Source: Methanolacinia sp964465295 (GTDB lineage Archaea; Halobacteriota; Methanomicrobia; Methanomicrobiales; Methanomicrobiaceae). From it: 64,000 nucleotides of DNA. Under the pieces are notes generated by a model. The model ran no database searches. It was not told the origin of the DNA and worked only from the letters and a program-made list of their open reading frames with translations. Made by a program: the position numbers and the translations under genes. Below, in pieces: positions 1-8,610 of this stretch. Positions within the stretch are counted from its first letter, which is position 1; each line of letters starts with the position of its first letter. Location of the stretch: assembly GCA_964465295.1 (NCBI GenBank), contig CAYXKC010000001.1, forward strand, positions 66,305 through 130,304, given 5' to 3'.

Positions 1-38
1 ATAGTGCGATAAAAATTCTTTCTATGATTGGTGAAGGA

Positions 39-953
39 TTAATGGGGGCTTTCGAGTTTCTTGGAGGCCTGATTTCGATGGCTTCTGATAACTGACATGA
101 GATCCCAGGCGAGTGATTCTGCAGAATGCCCGGAGTTCATCTTCGTATTCATCTGCATCGCTCCTTCTATTCTTTTTTCCTGGTTTTGATCCTGGATCAT
201 AAGGTCTGTAAAACCCGTATAGGCTGAGAGAATTTTATTGTAATTAGTCAGAGCACATCCTGAAGGGTTTTTGGGAAGATCCGGTGCGAAAGCGATAGTA
301 AACTGTTTAAAAAGAAGATCCTTCATGCCATCGCATGCAATTACAGGCATAAGCGATGTCAGATGCGAACCCGGGCCGATGATGACTGCATCTGATGATG
401 ATATTACCGAGGCCGCTTCCCGGGTGATAACCGGGTTGTTGGAGAATTCAATTTTAATCTCCCTGATAATATCCAGTTCATTTCCGGTGATGTTATCCCT
501 TAGATTGATTGAAGGCACAAATTCATCACCAGCTTTACAGTAAAGTTCCATTCGATTGTCTGTAGCAGGAAGAATTTTGGCACATATTCCAAACCTCCGG
601 CACATCTGTTTAGTAACCTCGGTTGCCGTGAGTCCTTCTGAAAAGTATCTCCCTCTCGCCGTATGAACTGCACGCTCCTTATCCCCGACAGGTACAATGT
701 CATCTTTGAAATATCTTTTAAAAAAGGAGTATGTTGAAAATGTATCCCCTTTAATTCCACGCCATTTTGAGGTATCCAGTATACCCGAGAATAAATAGAT
801 CAGGTTGTCGATATCCGGAGATGCCATAGTCCCGTCTATCCATATTGAATCCGATGTGTTTGCAATTACGGCAATCTCATCATCGTCGAGAAAGTGCCTG
901 AATGCACGAATCAGTTTCAGCGATTCGCTTCCGCCTGAAATGACGGTAATCAT
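39..953 (-). CDS. divergent CofD-like (2-phospho-L-lactate transferase) paralogue
   Basis: This 304-residue protein follows the CofD fold along its length and resembles the canonical CofD encoded at 1970-2872. Shared landmarks are SPDIDNLIYLFSGILD, GIKGDT near the N-terminal third, the IIGPGSHLTSL segment matching VIGPSNPVTSI, and a TDLMIQD stretch near the C-terminus. CofD transfers a phospho-lactyl-type group onto the deazaflavin Fo in F420 synthesis. The first glycine loop is altered: GGSESLK at residues 7-13 where the canonical copy has GGTGTPK. It may have changed substrate or lost catalysis. It lies downstream of the same-strand membrane protein and cofD, so the three could be co-transcribed. 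Family membership is firm; activity is open. Confidence 0.8.
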   Translation of the reverse strand: MITVISGGSESLKLIRAFRHFLDDDEIAVIANTSDSIWIDGTMASPDIDNLIYLFSGILDTSKWRGIKGDTFSTYSFFKRYFKDDIVPVGDKERAVHTARGRYFSEGLTATEVTKQMCRRFGICAKILPATDNRMELYCKAGDEFVPSINLRDNITGNELDIIREIKIEFSNNPVITREAASVISSSDAVIIGPGSHLTSLMPVIACDGMKDLLFKQFTIAFAPDLPKNPSGCALTNYNKILSAYTGFTDLMIQDQNQEKRIEGAMQMNTKMNSGHSAESLAWDLMSVIRSHRNQASKKLESPH

Positions 954-996
954 CGGGTTATATTGGGCTGTGAAAAATAAAATAGATTGTCTGTGT

Positions 997-1917
997 TTAT
1001 TCCATAAGCCGGTAACCGGAATTCAGCTTTTCCAGTACGGCAAGTGAATACACCCTGAGGAAAGTGCTGAAGGGAACGCTTATGATAAGAAGCACCGGGA
1101 TAATTATGGCAAGGAACAATACCAAAACTACTACATTAAGCAGGTTTAACCCGAGTCCGATTCCCATGAGAAGGTACAATATCAGGAAAGGTATTCCGAC
1201 TGCAATTATTACAATCATGGATGCAAGTAGAAGGAAGATTGCCACGACAATCGATATGACCACCTTCATAATCAGGTAAATTATCGATTGAGCCGGGCTT
1301 TCTTTTACTATTGAAAAGCATTTTTTCCATCCTTCAATAACTCCGCAATTGTCCTTAAGCATGATAGGTACAACAAAATCTATTGTAAATATTGATATTA
1401 TGGATACTGCAAGTATCACAAGGAGAAAAAATCCCAGGGCAGCCATGAATAATATTGGATCGAATGAGCCCCCGGAAGAAAATATTGACAACAGGAATAC
1501 GGCGACTGCTGCAATAACGAGAAAGATCATTATTATCATGAATATGAAAAGCCGAAATCCCCTGCCGGCATTCTCCCTGAAAAATTTTCTTAACCGGAAT
1601 TGATTTTCAGCCAGGCATTTAACGAATACAAACTGGAAGACATTTGAAAAATAAAGATAAACCAGAGCAATCAGACCAACGGCTACCAGTAAGAATATTA
1701 TCAGTTCGGGAATGTCCCAAAAACCTGCTTCAAGACCTGAGAGATCCGAAGGAGGATTCCCCGGGAATGAGGAGGGAAAATTAAATCCGCCAAATCCCCC
1801 TGTGAAGAGACAGATTACAGCTATTCTCCACCAGACACTCCACTTAAACGGCCACAAGAGACTTTTTGTTCTTTCAATTGCATCATCAATAGCTGAGAAT
1901 GCATGATAAACAGACAT
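997..1917 (-). CDS. polytopic membrane protein of unknown function
   Basis: The protein has about six or seven long hydrophobic segments, beginning around residue 30 and continuing to the C-terminus, with a short amphipathic N-terminus (SVYHAFSAIDDAIERTK) before the first one. A longer reading frame back to 2025 exists but would run 56 bases into the upstream cofD gene; the ATG at 1917 gives a 306-residue protein and a clean intergenic gap, so I chose it. Similar archaeal proteins start with a conserved A-x-x-A-I-E/D-x-T-K-x-L-L-x-P-F-x-x-x-x-W segment, which is visible here. It sits between two cofD-type genes on the same strand. No transporter or enzyme signature is recognisable. Confidence 0.75.
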   Translation of the reverse strand: MSVYHAFSAIDDAIERTKSLLWPFKWSVWWRIAVICLFTGGFGGFNFPSSFPGNPPSDLSGLEAGFWDIPELIIFLLVAVGLIALVYLYFSNVFQFVFVKCLAENQFRLRKFFRENAGRGFRLFIFMIIMIFLVIAAVAVFLLSIFSSGGSFDPILFMAALGFFLLVILAVSIISIFTIDFVVPIMLKDNCGVIEGWKKCFSIVKESPAQSIIYLIMKVVISIVVAIFLLLASMIVIIAVGIPFLILYLLMGIGLGLNLLNVVVLVLFLAIIIPVLLIISVPFSTFLRVYSLAVLEKLNSGYRLME

Positions 1918-1969
1918 ACAACAATATAAGGGATTTTTTATTATAAATTGATTGAACTTTTGAGTTATA

Positions 1970-2872
1970 TCAAAAATCCACAAGAGATAGGATTTCTCCG
2001 GCAAGTCCGGAGCTGACAGCTTCATCTGTCATCAGGGTATCAGCCCGGATTCCACTCTCAAGCATTAATGGATCCCTGATATCCTGTATGAAGAGATCCG
2101 TGAACTCACTGTACAACGATAAAGTGCCGGCTGAATCTGCTGTCATTCCCCATGCCTCCATGAGTGCCTTTGCGGGTCCGCTTACCGGTTCGCTGCCGAT
2201 GAAGGGGCTGACCGAAATTACAAATGCGCTCTTTAATGCCTCTTTTATACCTGAGCATTCGAGAATAGGCGATATACTTGTTACAGGATTTGAAGGCCCA
2301 ATTACGACGAGATCGGAGTTGTCTATTGCACTAACCGACTCTTTTGTTCCGGAGATCATTTCGTCGCTGTTTCTTATAATTTCATCAATATCCAGGTTTC
2401 CGCGGTGTTTTACCCAGTATTCCTGAAAATGTATGAGTTTTCCCCCGGTCCTGATAAAGGTCGTATATTCGGAATCCGTCATGGGAAGTATGTTTGCGGT
2501 TATATCCATCCTCCTGCATAGTTCCTTTGTCGATTGCGTCAGAGTCATTCCCGATTCAAGCATGCCAGCCCTGGCAATATTTACAGCTCTGTCCCGGTCT
2601 CCAAGAGTAAGATATACATCCTCGCCAAGATCCTTCAGAAAATCATTTGTTATTGTGGTGTCGCCCTTAATTCCCCACCATGTATCTGTATCCAGGAGTC
2701 CTGCAAACAGATACATTACTGTGTCTATATCCGGAGATAAGTGGCTGCCGTAGATCCACATATCCTCTGCGGTATTGACTATTACAGAGATGTCACAGTC
2801 TTTTATGTGGTTCCTAAAGCCCCTGATCAGTTTAGGGGTACCCGTGCCTCCTGAAAGAAATGTGACTTTCAT
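1970..2872 (-). CDS. cofD: 2-phospho-L-lactate transferase (coenzyme F420 biosynthesis)
   Basis: CofD transfers the phospholactyl group from an activated guanylyl intermediate to Fo, making F420-0, the redox cofactor of methanogenesis. At 300 residues it has the usual family length. The N-terminal nucleotide-binding loop GGTGTPKLIRG (residues 8-18), the VNTAEDMWIYG segment, SPDIDTVMYLFAGLLD, WWGIKGDT and VIGPSNPVTSI are all intact. Transcription runs leftwards from the 2873-2999 intergenic region; a TATA-like TTTATATA lies on the minus strand about 25-30 bases upstream of the start. The membrane protein and the divergent CofD paralogue follow downstream on the same strand. Confidence 0.93.
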   Translation of the reverse strand: MKVTFLSGGTGTPKLIRGFRNHIKDCDISVIVNTAEDMWIYGSHLSPDIDTVMYLFAGLLDTDTWWGIKGDTTITNDFLKDLGEDVYLTLGDRDRAVNIARAGMLESGMTLTQSTKELCRRMDITANILPMTDSEYTTFIRTGGKLIHFQEYWVKHRGNLDIDEIIRNSDEMISGTKESVSAIDNSDLVVIGPSNPVTSISPILECSGIKEALKSAFVISVSPFIGSEPVSGPAKALMEAWGMTADSAGTLSLYSEFTDLFIQDIRDPLMLESGIRADTLMTDEAVSSGLAGEILSLVDF

Positions 2873-2968
2873 CCAGAATAGTTTAAAACGGGAGATATAT
2901 AAAGTGGATTATAAGTGACAACCTGTTTACTTATGAGCCGGTCTCTTAATTCCAATAATTATATCAGA

Positions 2969-2978
2969 TTATATAAAT
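2969..2978 (+). promoter_or_regulatory. TATA box of the HD-hydrolase gene
   Basis: The sequence TTATATAAAT lies 22-31 bases upstream of the ATG at 3000. With archaeal spacing (about 25 bases from TATA to start site), transcription would begin almost at the start codon, so the mRNA may be leaderless and the GGAAG just before the ATG may not act as a ribosome site. Confidence 0.55.
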
Positions 2979-2999
2979 CAAATAGAATGTAGGAAGCGG

Positions 3000-4205
3000 A
3001 TGAAGACGATAAAGGATCCCGTCCACGGGTATATCAGTGTAGATCAGAGGGTATTGCCTTTACTTGATTCTCCGCAGGTGCAGAGACTTCGTTATATCAG
3101 ACAGCTCGGTTTTTCGCACATGGTATATCCGGGAGCGAATCATACAAGGTTCGAACACTCTCTTGGCACCATGCATCTTGCGGGAATTCTCGCCAGAAGC
3201 CTGAAACTTACTGACCCGGATGTTCTCCTGTCGATGGTTTCAGGGCTTTTGCATGATATCGGGCACGGCCCCTTTTCGCATGCAACCGAATCTTTGATTG
3301 AAAAGTATCTTGGAAGAAGCCACCACGAGGTCGGTTATATGATCTGCGGTGAAGAATTGGGAGGAGCCATAGAAAGGCTTGGGCTCGAACCCAACGACGT
3401 ATGTGAAATGATCGAAGGCAGGCATGAACTTTCAGGAATAATACATGGGGAACTTGATGTCGACAGGATGGATTACCTGATGAGGGATGCTCATTATACG
3501 GGGGTTCCCTATGGGACTGTCGATGCCCAGAGACTTATTCACAGCACCACGATGTCCGGGAGCGGTCTGGTATTGAGAGATAGCGGCATAATTGCTGCTG
3601 AGTCGCTTCTTATTGCGCGTACATTGATGAGGCCGACGGTGTATTTTCATCATGTATCAAGAATTGCAGAAACGATGGTCAAGACGGCTGCAGAGAGATA
3701 CCTGGAATCTGCAGGCACCACCCGGGCAGAATGTTTGCTTGCGCTTGACGACGGTTCATTCTGTGTCGAAATCATGTCTTCGGAATGTGAGAGTGCGTCA
3801 TCTCTGATGAAAGATCTCCTGAAAAGAAAATTATACAAGAGATCGATCTATGCCGGTATCGACCAGGTCAGGTACTCTTCAATACTCCGAAGACCCGAAC
3901 AGATAGACGAGAAAAGGATAGCCGCACAGATTGCCGAATCGGCTGGTATCGACGAGCATCATGTTCTGGTCGACATTCCTCCTTTTCCGTCTCCCATGTC
4001 GATAGAAGTTATGGTGGAAAACAGAAACGACCTTGTTTCGCTGGAGAAGATGTCGCCCCTGGTCAATACCCTCAATGATACAAGAAAGACACAGTGGAGG
4101 ATGGGGGTCTATACACTCCCCGAATACCGCAGGATAGTAGAGGATGCAGGTCGCGAGGTTCTCAATATCGGCAAACCTACAAAACAGAACAAGTTAAATA
4201 TATAA
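3000..4205 (+). CDS. HD-domain phosphohydrolase (dGTPase/SAMHD1-like)
   Basis: The 401-residue protein has the metal-dependent HD hydrolase signature of the dNTP triphosphohydrolase/SAMHD1 group: H53 in RFEHSLGT, the H85-D86 doublet in LLHDIGHGPFSHATE, and the later LDVDRMDYLMRDA motif (residues 152-164). The opening IKDPVHGYI is typical of this archaeal/bacterial subfamily. Family members cleave triphosphate from deoxynucleotides or act as related nucleotide phosphohydrolases; the substrate here cannot be read from sequence. It is monocistronic or the first gene before the ubiX operon, whose own promoter overlaps its 3' end. Confidence 0.85.
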   Translation: MKTIKDPVHGYISVDQRVLPLLDSPQVQRLRYIRQLGFSHMVYPGANHTRFEHSLGTMHLAGILARSLKLTDPDVLLSMVSGLLHDIGHGPFSHATESLIEKYLGRSHHEVGYMICGEELGGAIERLGLEPNDVCEMIEGRHELSGIIHGELDVDRMDYLMRDAHYTGVPYGTVDAQRLIHSTTMSGSGLVLRDSGIIAAESLLIARTLMRPTVYFHHVSRIAETMVKTAAERYLESAGTTRAECLLALDDGSFCVEIMSSECESASSLMKDLLKRKLYKRSIYAGIDQVRYSSILRRPEQIDEKRIAAQIAESAGIDEHHVLVDIPPFPSPMSIEVMVENRNDLVSLEKMSPLVNTLNDTRKTQWRMGVYTLPEYRRIVEDAGREVLNIGKPTKQNKLNI

Positions 4206-4207
4206 TA
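4196..4207 (+). promoter_or_regulatory. TATA box of the ubiX-ubiD-acnX operon
   Basis: AAATATATAATA spans the stop codon of the HD-hydrolase gene. It lies about 35-45 bases before the ubiX ATG at 4241, placing transcription start near 4230. This argues that the three-gene operon has its own promoter. Confidence 0.5.
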
Positions 4208-4240
4208 GGTTATTTCAATCAAATCTGGAGACATTGCCTG

Positions 4241-4792
4241 ATGAAAAAATATGTAGTTGCAGTGACCGGTGCAAGCGGAATGATATATGCAAAAAGGCTC
4301 CTTGAGGTACTTACGGGAATCGGGGAGGTACATATCATCATCTCCGATATTGCCAAAAGAATTGCTGAATATGAAGAGGTGGATCTCTCCGGGTTCAACG
4401 GCGTTTATGTGGGGGATCAGGATATGTTTGCGGATGTTGCAAGCGGTTCATTTCAGTACGAAGGAATGATTATATGCCCCTGCAGCATGAAGACCCTTGC
4501 TGCCATAAGTTCGGGTTATTCGGAGAATCTTATATCCCGCGTGGCGGATGTCTGCCTGAAGGAGAAGAGGAAATGCATCCTGATGCCGAGGGAGATGCCC
4601 TTATCAAGGATTCATCTCAAAAATATGCTTAATGCTGATGAGGCAGGTGCAACGATTATGGTAATGGCTCCCGGTTTTTACATGAAACCCGAAAAGATCG
4701 AAGACCTTGTAGATATGGTGGTTGCGAGAGCCCTGGATCACCTGGGTGTCGAGCATGACCTTGGATTCAGATGGAGTGGATATGATGCGTGA
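4241..4792 (+). CDS. ubiX: UbiX-family flavin prenyltransferase
   Basis: UbiX-type enzymes join dimethylallyl phosphate to reduced FMN to make prenyl-FMN, the cofactor of UbiD decarboxylases. The flavin-binding GASG is at residues 10-13, followed by CPCSMKTLAAISSG and the RKCILMPREMPLS segment typical of the family. The start is the ATG at 4241 (183 residues); an in-frame upstream start at 4094 lies inside the HD gene and is not plausible. Its stop overlaps the UbiD start, so the cofactor-making and cofactor-using enzymes are translationally coupled. In archaea with the phosphomevalonate dehydratase route, this pair serves anhydromevalonate phosphate decarboxylation. Confidence 0.92.
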   Translation: MKKYVVAVTGASGMIYAKRLLEVLTGIGEVHIIISDIAKRIAEYEEVDLSGFNGVYVGDQDMFADVASGSFQYEGMIICPCSMKTLAAISSGYSENLISRVADVCLKEKRKCILMPREMPLSRIHLKNMLNADEAGATIMVMAPGFYMKPEKIEDLVDMVVARALDHLGVEHDLGFRWSGYDA

Positions 4793-6026
4793 TTTTATCG
4801 AACTGATGAGAGAGAACGATCTGGTGACAGATGTCGAGGAGGAGGTATCATCACAATATGAAGCTCCTAAGTTGGCGGCGGGAACCGATAAACTTCTCTT
4901 CTTCCATAAACTCGACGGGACACACCGCGGTGTGATGAATGTCACTGCTTCCAGGAGGGCCTTGTCACTTGCACTTGGATATGATGAGAAGGATGTTGTA
5001 AGAGAACTTGCATCAGCGGAATATAACGGCAGTGTCAATAGTGCCGGCCGGCTCAATATGCACCACCCGGATCTATTCAGCCTCCCAATTATGCGTCATT
5101 ATCCCCTCGATGCAGGCAGATACCTGACCTCTGCAATAGTATTTTCCGAATATGGAGGTGTATCGAATGCTTCTATTCACAGGATGCTCGTTTTGGATGA
5201 GAAGAGACTGGCCGCACGTCTTGTCGAGGGCCGGCATACGTATAATCTGCTAGGTGAAGCTCTTGAGAAAGGTGACACTCTTCCTGTTGCAATAACAATC
5301 GGGACTCACCCGAGAGTGACATTTGCATCATGTACGCGGGTACCGGCCGGAAAGGAGCTTGCATATGCCGCAGAACTATCCGGAGGACGGATGGATGTAT
5401 TTGAATGCGGAAACGGTGTCCGTGTTCCTGATGCAGAGATAGTAATCGAAGGTTACATCACGGCAGAGAAGGCCGATGAAGCCCCGTTTGTCGATATAAC
5501 CGGAACTTATGATCCGGTAAGACCGGCACCGGTAATCGAGATTACCGGAATGCATGTAAAGAACGATCCAATCTATCACGGTATTCTTCCGGGAGGAAAC
5601 GAACATAAGCTGCTTATGGGAATGCCTTATGAACCAAAGATCTACCGTGCCGTTGGTGAGGTGACTACCGTTCGCAATGTATCGCTCACAACAGGCGGTT
5701 GCGGTTATCTTCACGGGGTCGTTCAGGTAAGGAAAAATACCCAGGGGGATGGCAAGAATGCAATTATGGCCGCATTCGCAGCTCATACATCTCTCAAGCA
5801 TGTCGTGATAGTCGATGAGGATATTGATATCTATGATATGGAGGATGTAGAGTATGCAATCGCAACCCGTGTCAGGGGAGACAGGGATTTAATGGTCATC
5901 GAAGGCGCCAGGGGGTCGTCTCTTGATCCCTGCAGGGTTGGAGACGGCACCAATGTTAAAGTCGGAGTGGATGCCACGATGGTGATGGGTGAAGAGAAGA
6001 ACTTTGTAAGAGCTGTGTGGGACTGA
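4782..6026 (+). CDS. UbiD-family decarboxylase, probable anhydromevalonate phosphate decarboxylase
   Basis: A prenyl-FMN-dependent UbiD-family decarboxylase of about 414 residues. It has the NASIHRM-type metal/phosphate segment after SEYGG, the DEAPFVDITGTYD region corresponding to the UbiD substrate-loop motif, and a C-terminal IEGARGSSLDPC stretch. The ATG at 4782 (or 4785) overlaps the ubiX stop and has GGAG at 4773-4776; the longer frame from 4722 would run deep into ubiX. Known archaeal family members beside aconitase X decarboxylate trans-anhydromevalonate 5-phosphate to isopentenyl phosphate. That specific role is inferred from the neighbours UbiX and aconitase X. Confidence 0.88.
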   Translation: MMRDFIELMRENDLVTDVEEEVSSQYEAPKLAAGTDKLLFFHKLDGTHRGVMNVTASRRALSLALGYDEKDVVRELASAEYNGSVNSAGRLNMHHPDLFSLPIMRHYPLDAGRYLTSAIVFSEYGGVSNASIHRMLVLDEKRLAARLVEGRHTYNLLGEALEKGDTLPVAITIGTHPRVTFASCTRVPAGKELAYAAELSGGRMDVFECGNGVRVPDAEIVIEGYITAEKADEAPFVDITGTYDPVRPAPVIEITGMHVKNDPIYHGILPGGNEHKLLMGMPYEPKIYRAVGEVTTVRNVSLTTGGCGYLHGVVQVRKNTQGDGKNAIMAAFAAHTSLKHVVIVDEDIDIYDMEDVEYAIATRVRGDRDLMVIEGARGSSLDPCRVGDGTNVKVGVDATMVMGEEKNFVRAVWD

Positions 6027-6032
6027 TAAATT

Positions 6033-7196
6033 ATGCAACTGGACAGAGAAGATGAAAATATATTAGCGGGTGAGTACGGCGAGACAAGGCAGAAGATGAT
6101 GGAGATCATCGTTGCACTGGGGAAGGTCTTCGGTGCAGAAGAGCTTGTCCCGATAACAAGTGCACAGATTAGCGGTGCATCATACAAGACAATAGGGAAA
6201 TGGGGTCTGGAATGGCTGAATAATCTTGATGCAAGGGTTGCCGTTCTTTCCGTCTTAAATCCTATCGGTATGCCGCGTGACAACTGGCAGGAACTGGGAA
6301 TATCTCAGGAATTCGCTCACAACCAGAAAGCGGTAATGGCTGCCTACAGGAAACTCGGTGTAAAGATGGAGTGCACCTGCACCCCGTATTATCTTTATAC
6401 GAACCTTACAATGCAGGATCATCTTGCATGGTCCGAGTCGTCCGCCGTATCTTATGTAAATTCCGTTATCGGCGCGAAGACGAACAGGGAGGGGGGGCCC
6501 TCCGCACTTGCGGCGGCCATTGTAGGGAAGACTCCCAAATACGGCCTTCACCTCTTCAAAAACCGCATGCCGCAGGTGACAATAGAGGTCGAGAATTCAG
6601 AGACCCTTCATGAGGGTCATTTCGGTGCAATCGGTTATCTTGTGGGGAAGGAGACCGGAAATAAGATCCCGTATTTCACGAATATACGCGCTTCAAGGGA
6701 TCAGTTGAAGGCTCTTGGGGCGGCAATGGCTGCAACGGGCGCCGTTGCCCTCTATCATGTAAAGGGGATTACACCTGAGGCAAGGCTCCCCACTTTCGCA
6801 CCGGAACCCTCTGAGAAGATCGTAATCGAGGCCTCTGATATAGAATCCCTCTTTGAGGAGACGGACGTTGATGCTGTTGCAGTCGGCTGCCCCCACTGCT
6901 CGGTTGAGGAACTGAGTAAAATCTCCGAACTGCTCGGCGGCAGGGAAGTTAAAAAGCCGTTCTATATATTTACAGCTAAAGGAGTCAGGGATGCCAGTAT
7001 GGAGGTTGTATCAAAGATTGAAAAGACCGGAGCAAAGGTTATCGGCGATACCTGTATAGTGGTCTCCCCGGCGATGGACAAATTTGATACTATAATGGTT
7101 GATTCAGGAAAGGCATTTGCATATGTTCCCAATATGTGCGGGGCCCGGGCGAGGCTCGGAAGCCTTGAGGAATGCGTTGAAGAGGCTGTAAAATAA
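6033..7196 (+). CDS. aconitase X catalytic (large) subunit, probable phosphomevalonate dehydratase
   Basis: The 387-residue protein belongs to the aconitase X family. Family landmarks are ITSAQISGASYKTIG near residue 41, CTCTPYY (C114, C116), HLAWSESSAVSYVNSVIGAKTNREG, GCPHCS (C286, C289) and GDTCIVVSP (C341); some of these cysteines should hold the iron-sulfur cluster. In archaea the large subunit pairs with a small swivel subunit to dehydrate (R)-5-phosphomevalonate. No small subunit is visible in this window, so it must be encoded elsewhere. The gene starts six bases after ubiD, completing a compact operon. Confidence 0.87.
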   Translation: MQLDREDENILAGEYGETRQKMMEIIVALGKVFGAEELVPITSAQISGASYKTIGKWGLEWLNNLDARVAVLSVLNPIGMPRDNWQELGISQEFAHNQKAVMAAYRKLGVKMECTCTPYYLYTNLTMQDHLAWSESSAVSYVNSVIGAKTNREGGPSALAAAIVGKTPKYGLHLFKNRMPQVTIEVENSETLHEGHFGAIGYLVGKETGNKIPYFTNIRASRDQLKALGAAMAATGAVALYHVKGITPEARLPTFAPEPSEKIVIEASDIESLFEETDVDAVAVGCPHCSVEELSKISELLGGREVKKPFYIFTAKGVRDASMEVVSKIEKTGAKVIGDTCIVVSPAMDKFDTIMVDSGKAFAYVPNMCGARARLGSLEECVEEAVK

Positions 7197-8102
7197 TTAT
7201 AACAGGGGAATATCCTCTGATCTAATCTTATACACTTTAGCAAAATGATCGGGATGGTATCTCATCTTTGCCTCTCTAAGGCCGGGGAGTCCGAGATCCG
7301 ACTCCCTGTTGATGTATTTATATCTCTCTTTGACCGCTTTTGCAGTCTCGTTATTTATTATCTTATAACTGCCGCTGCATTTCGGCAGTCCTTTCTCGAA
7401 ATGAACAACAACATTCTCAGGATTTAACTCTTCATAGATCGCCATTGCAATGATATCATCCTCGTTCTTTACAAGAATCCCTGATAGTTCAAGCTCCCTG
7501 AAGTGGTCGACTGCAAATACTGTTGCATCCATCTCATAGTTCAGGACCTTCTTCTTTTCGCACTGTTTCCATTCACACCATTTTACAAGGAATTCATGGA
7601 TTTTTTCCAGGCTTTCCCCGGATATATCCTCAACTTCATAGCTACACTTCTTCCTGAATTTATTGATATGCTTCCTGATATTGACGAAGTCTTTTCCTGG
7701 CAGATCTGCGAGGGTATCTGCAGAGTAGACATAATCGAAGAAATCCCTTTCCGGAATGATTACATCTTTGGGGATATATTTCAGGACTCTTAACATCGTC
7801 TTCCTGTCAAATATCTCGTAAGCGATATCAGTCCCGTATTTTTTTGCAAGGCTTAATGTATCGATAAGGAGCAAATCATCAAATTCCCCAAAAGGCCCCC
7901 TGAAAGAATAATCCCCATCGATCTCTGCTGAAACGATAACCGCATCACCGGTACTGAAGTATTTATAATGAGCATATTCGGACCAGCATACCATCGTCGC
8001 GAAGGTGTTGTCGCTATGTTCCTGAGGATATTTTGAGAAAAAATTTTTGAAAAAATCCTTATCATCTAGGGTAACGTCCCTGAAATCGTCAATATCAATC
8101 AT
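7197..8102 (-). CDS. DUF2156-like GNAT-fold protein
   Basis: The 301-residue protein resembles the DUF2156 group related to the C-terminal aminoacyl-transfer domain of phosphatidylglycerol lysyltransferase. Characteristic features are a duplicated acyltransferase-like layout, the FVNIRKHINKFRKK basic segment in the middle, and the C-terminal YKYINRESDLGLPGLREAKMRYHPD-type motif. The substrate is unknown. It ends one base after the convergent aconitase X gene and its start overlaps the stop of the neighbouring GNAT gene by 8 bases, implying a two-gene operon. Confidence 0.75.
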   Translation of the reverse strand: MIDIDDFRDVTLDDKDFFKNFFSKYPQEHSDNTFATMVCWSEYAHYKYFSTGDAVIVSAEIDGDYSFRGPFGEFDDLLLIDTLSLAKKYGTDIAYEIFDRKTMLRVLKYIPKDVIIPERDFFDYVYSADTLADLPGKDFVNIRKHINKFRKKCSYEVEDISGESLEKIHEFLVKWCEWKQCEKKKVLNYEMDATVFAVDHFRELELSGILVKNEDDIIAMAIYEELNPENVVVHFEKGLPKCSGSYKIINNETAKAVKERYKYINRESDLGLPGLREAKMRYHPDHFAKVYKIRSEDIPLL

Positions 8103-8535
8103 TGTCGAACCTTAGAACCATTGGAATATGATCCGTCATTGTTGAAAACCCTTCTTTCTCATAAAAATCCGAAGTCCCCGGTTCGGCAATCAGCCCTATC
8201 CAGCCAAGACCTTTTCTTCGTGACTCTTCAACAAGAGCCTTTAATATTCGCCTTCCAATACCTAAACCCCTGTAATCGGCATGGACCACAAGATCCTGGA
8301 TGTAGCCGTCAGATGTTCCGTCCGAAATAACCCTCCCCATTCCGACAGCCCTGTTCTCCCCGTCTTTGGCAAGGGCGAACAGGAAACTTCCTTTAATAAG
8401 AGGCCCTATCTCAGAAGTACTCCAGGTATCCTTCCACCAGCCTCCCTGGCGGTACAGCTCAACTATTTCATCGGTATCCCACTCATTTATTATTGAGATC
8501 TCTATTTCTCCGCCTTTTTCTGCATTCATAGGCAT
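8095..8535 (-). CDS. GNAT-family N-acetyltransferase
   Basis: At 146 residues this is a standard single-domain GNAT. The acetyl-CoA pyrophosphate loop is clear: DYRGLGIGRRILKAL preceded by YIQDLVVH, and a C-terminal FYEKEGFS segment. I chose the ATG at 8535 because sequence upstream of it in the open frame overlaps the divergent DUF1890 gene and looks non-coding. It precedes the DUF2156 gene with an 8-base overlap. The acceptor substrate is unknown. Confidence 0.85.
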   Translation of the reverse strand: MPMNAEKGGEIEISIINEWDTDEIVELYRQGGWWKDTWSTSEIGPLIKGSFLFALAKDGENRAVGMGRVISDGTSDGYIQDLVVHADYRGLGIGRRILKALVEESRRKGLGWIGLIAEPGTSDFYEKEGFSTMTDHIPMVLRFDND

Positions 8536-8610
8536 CGTGATAATAATGATATTCTGTTTATAATATAAGAATAAATAAGGATGAATCAAATCCGGTAAGG
8601 TTGATGAATA

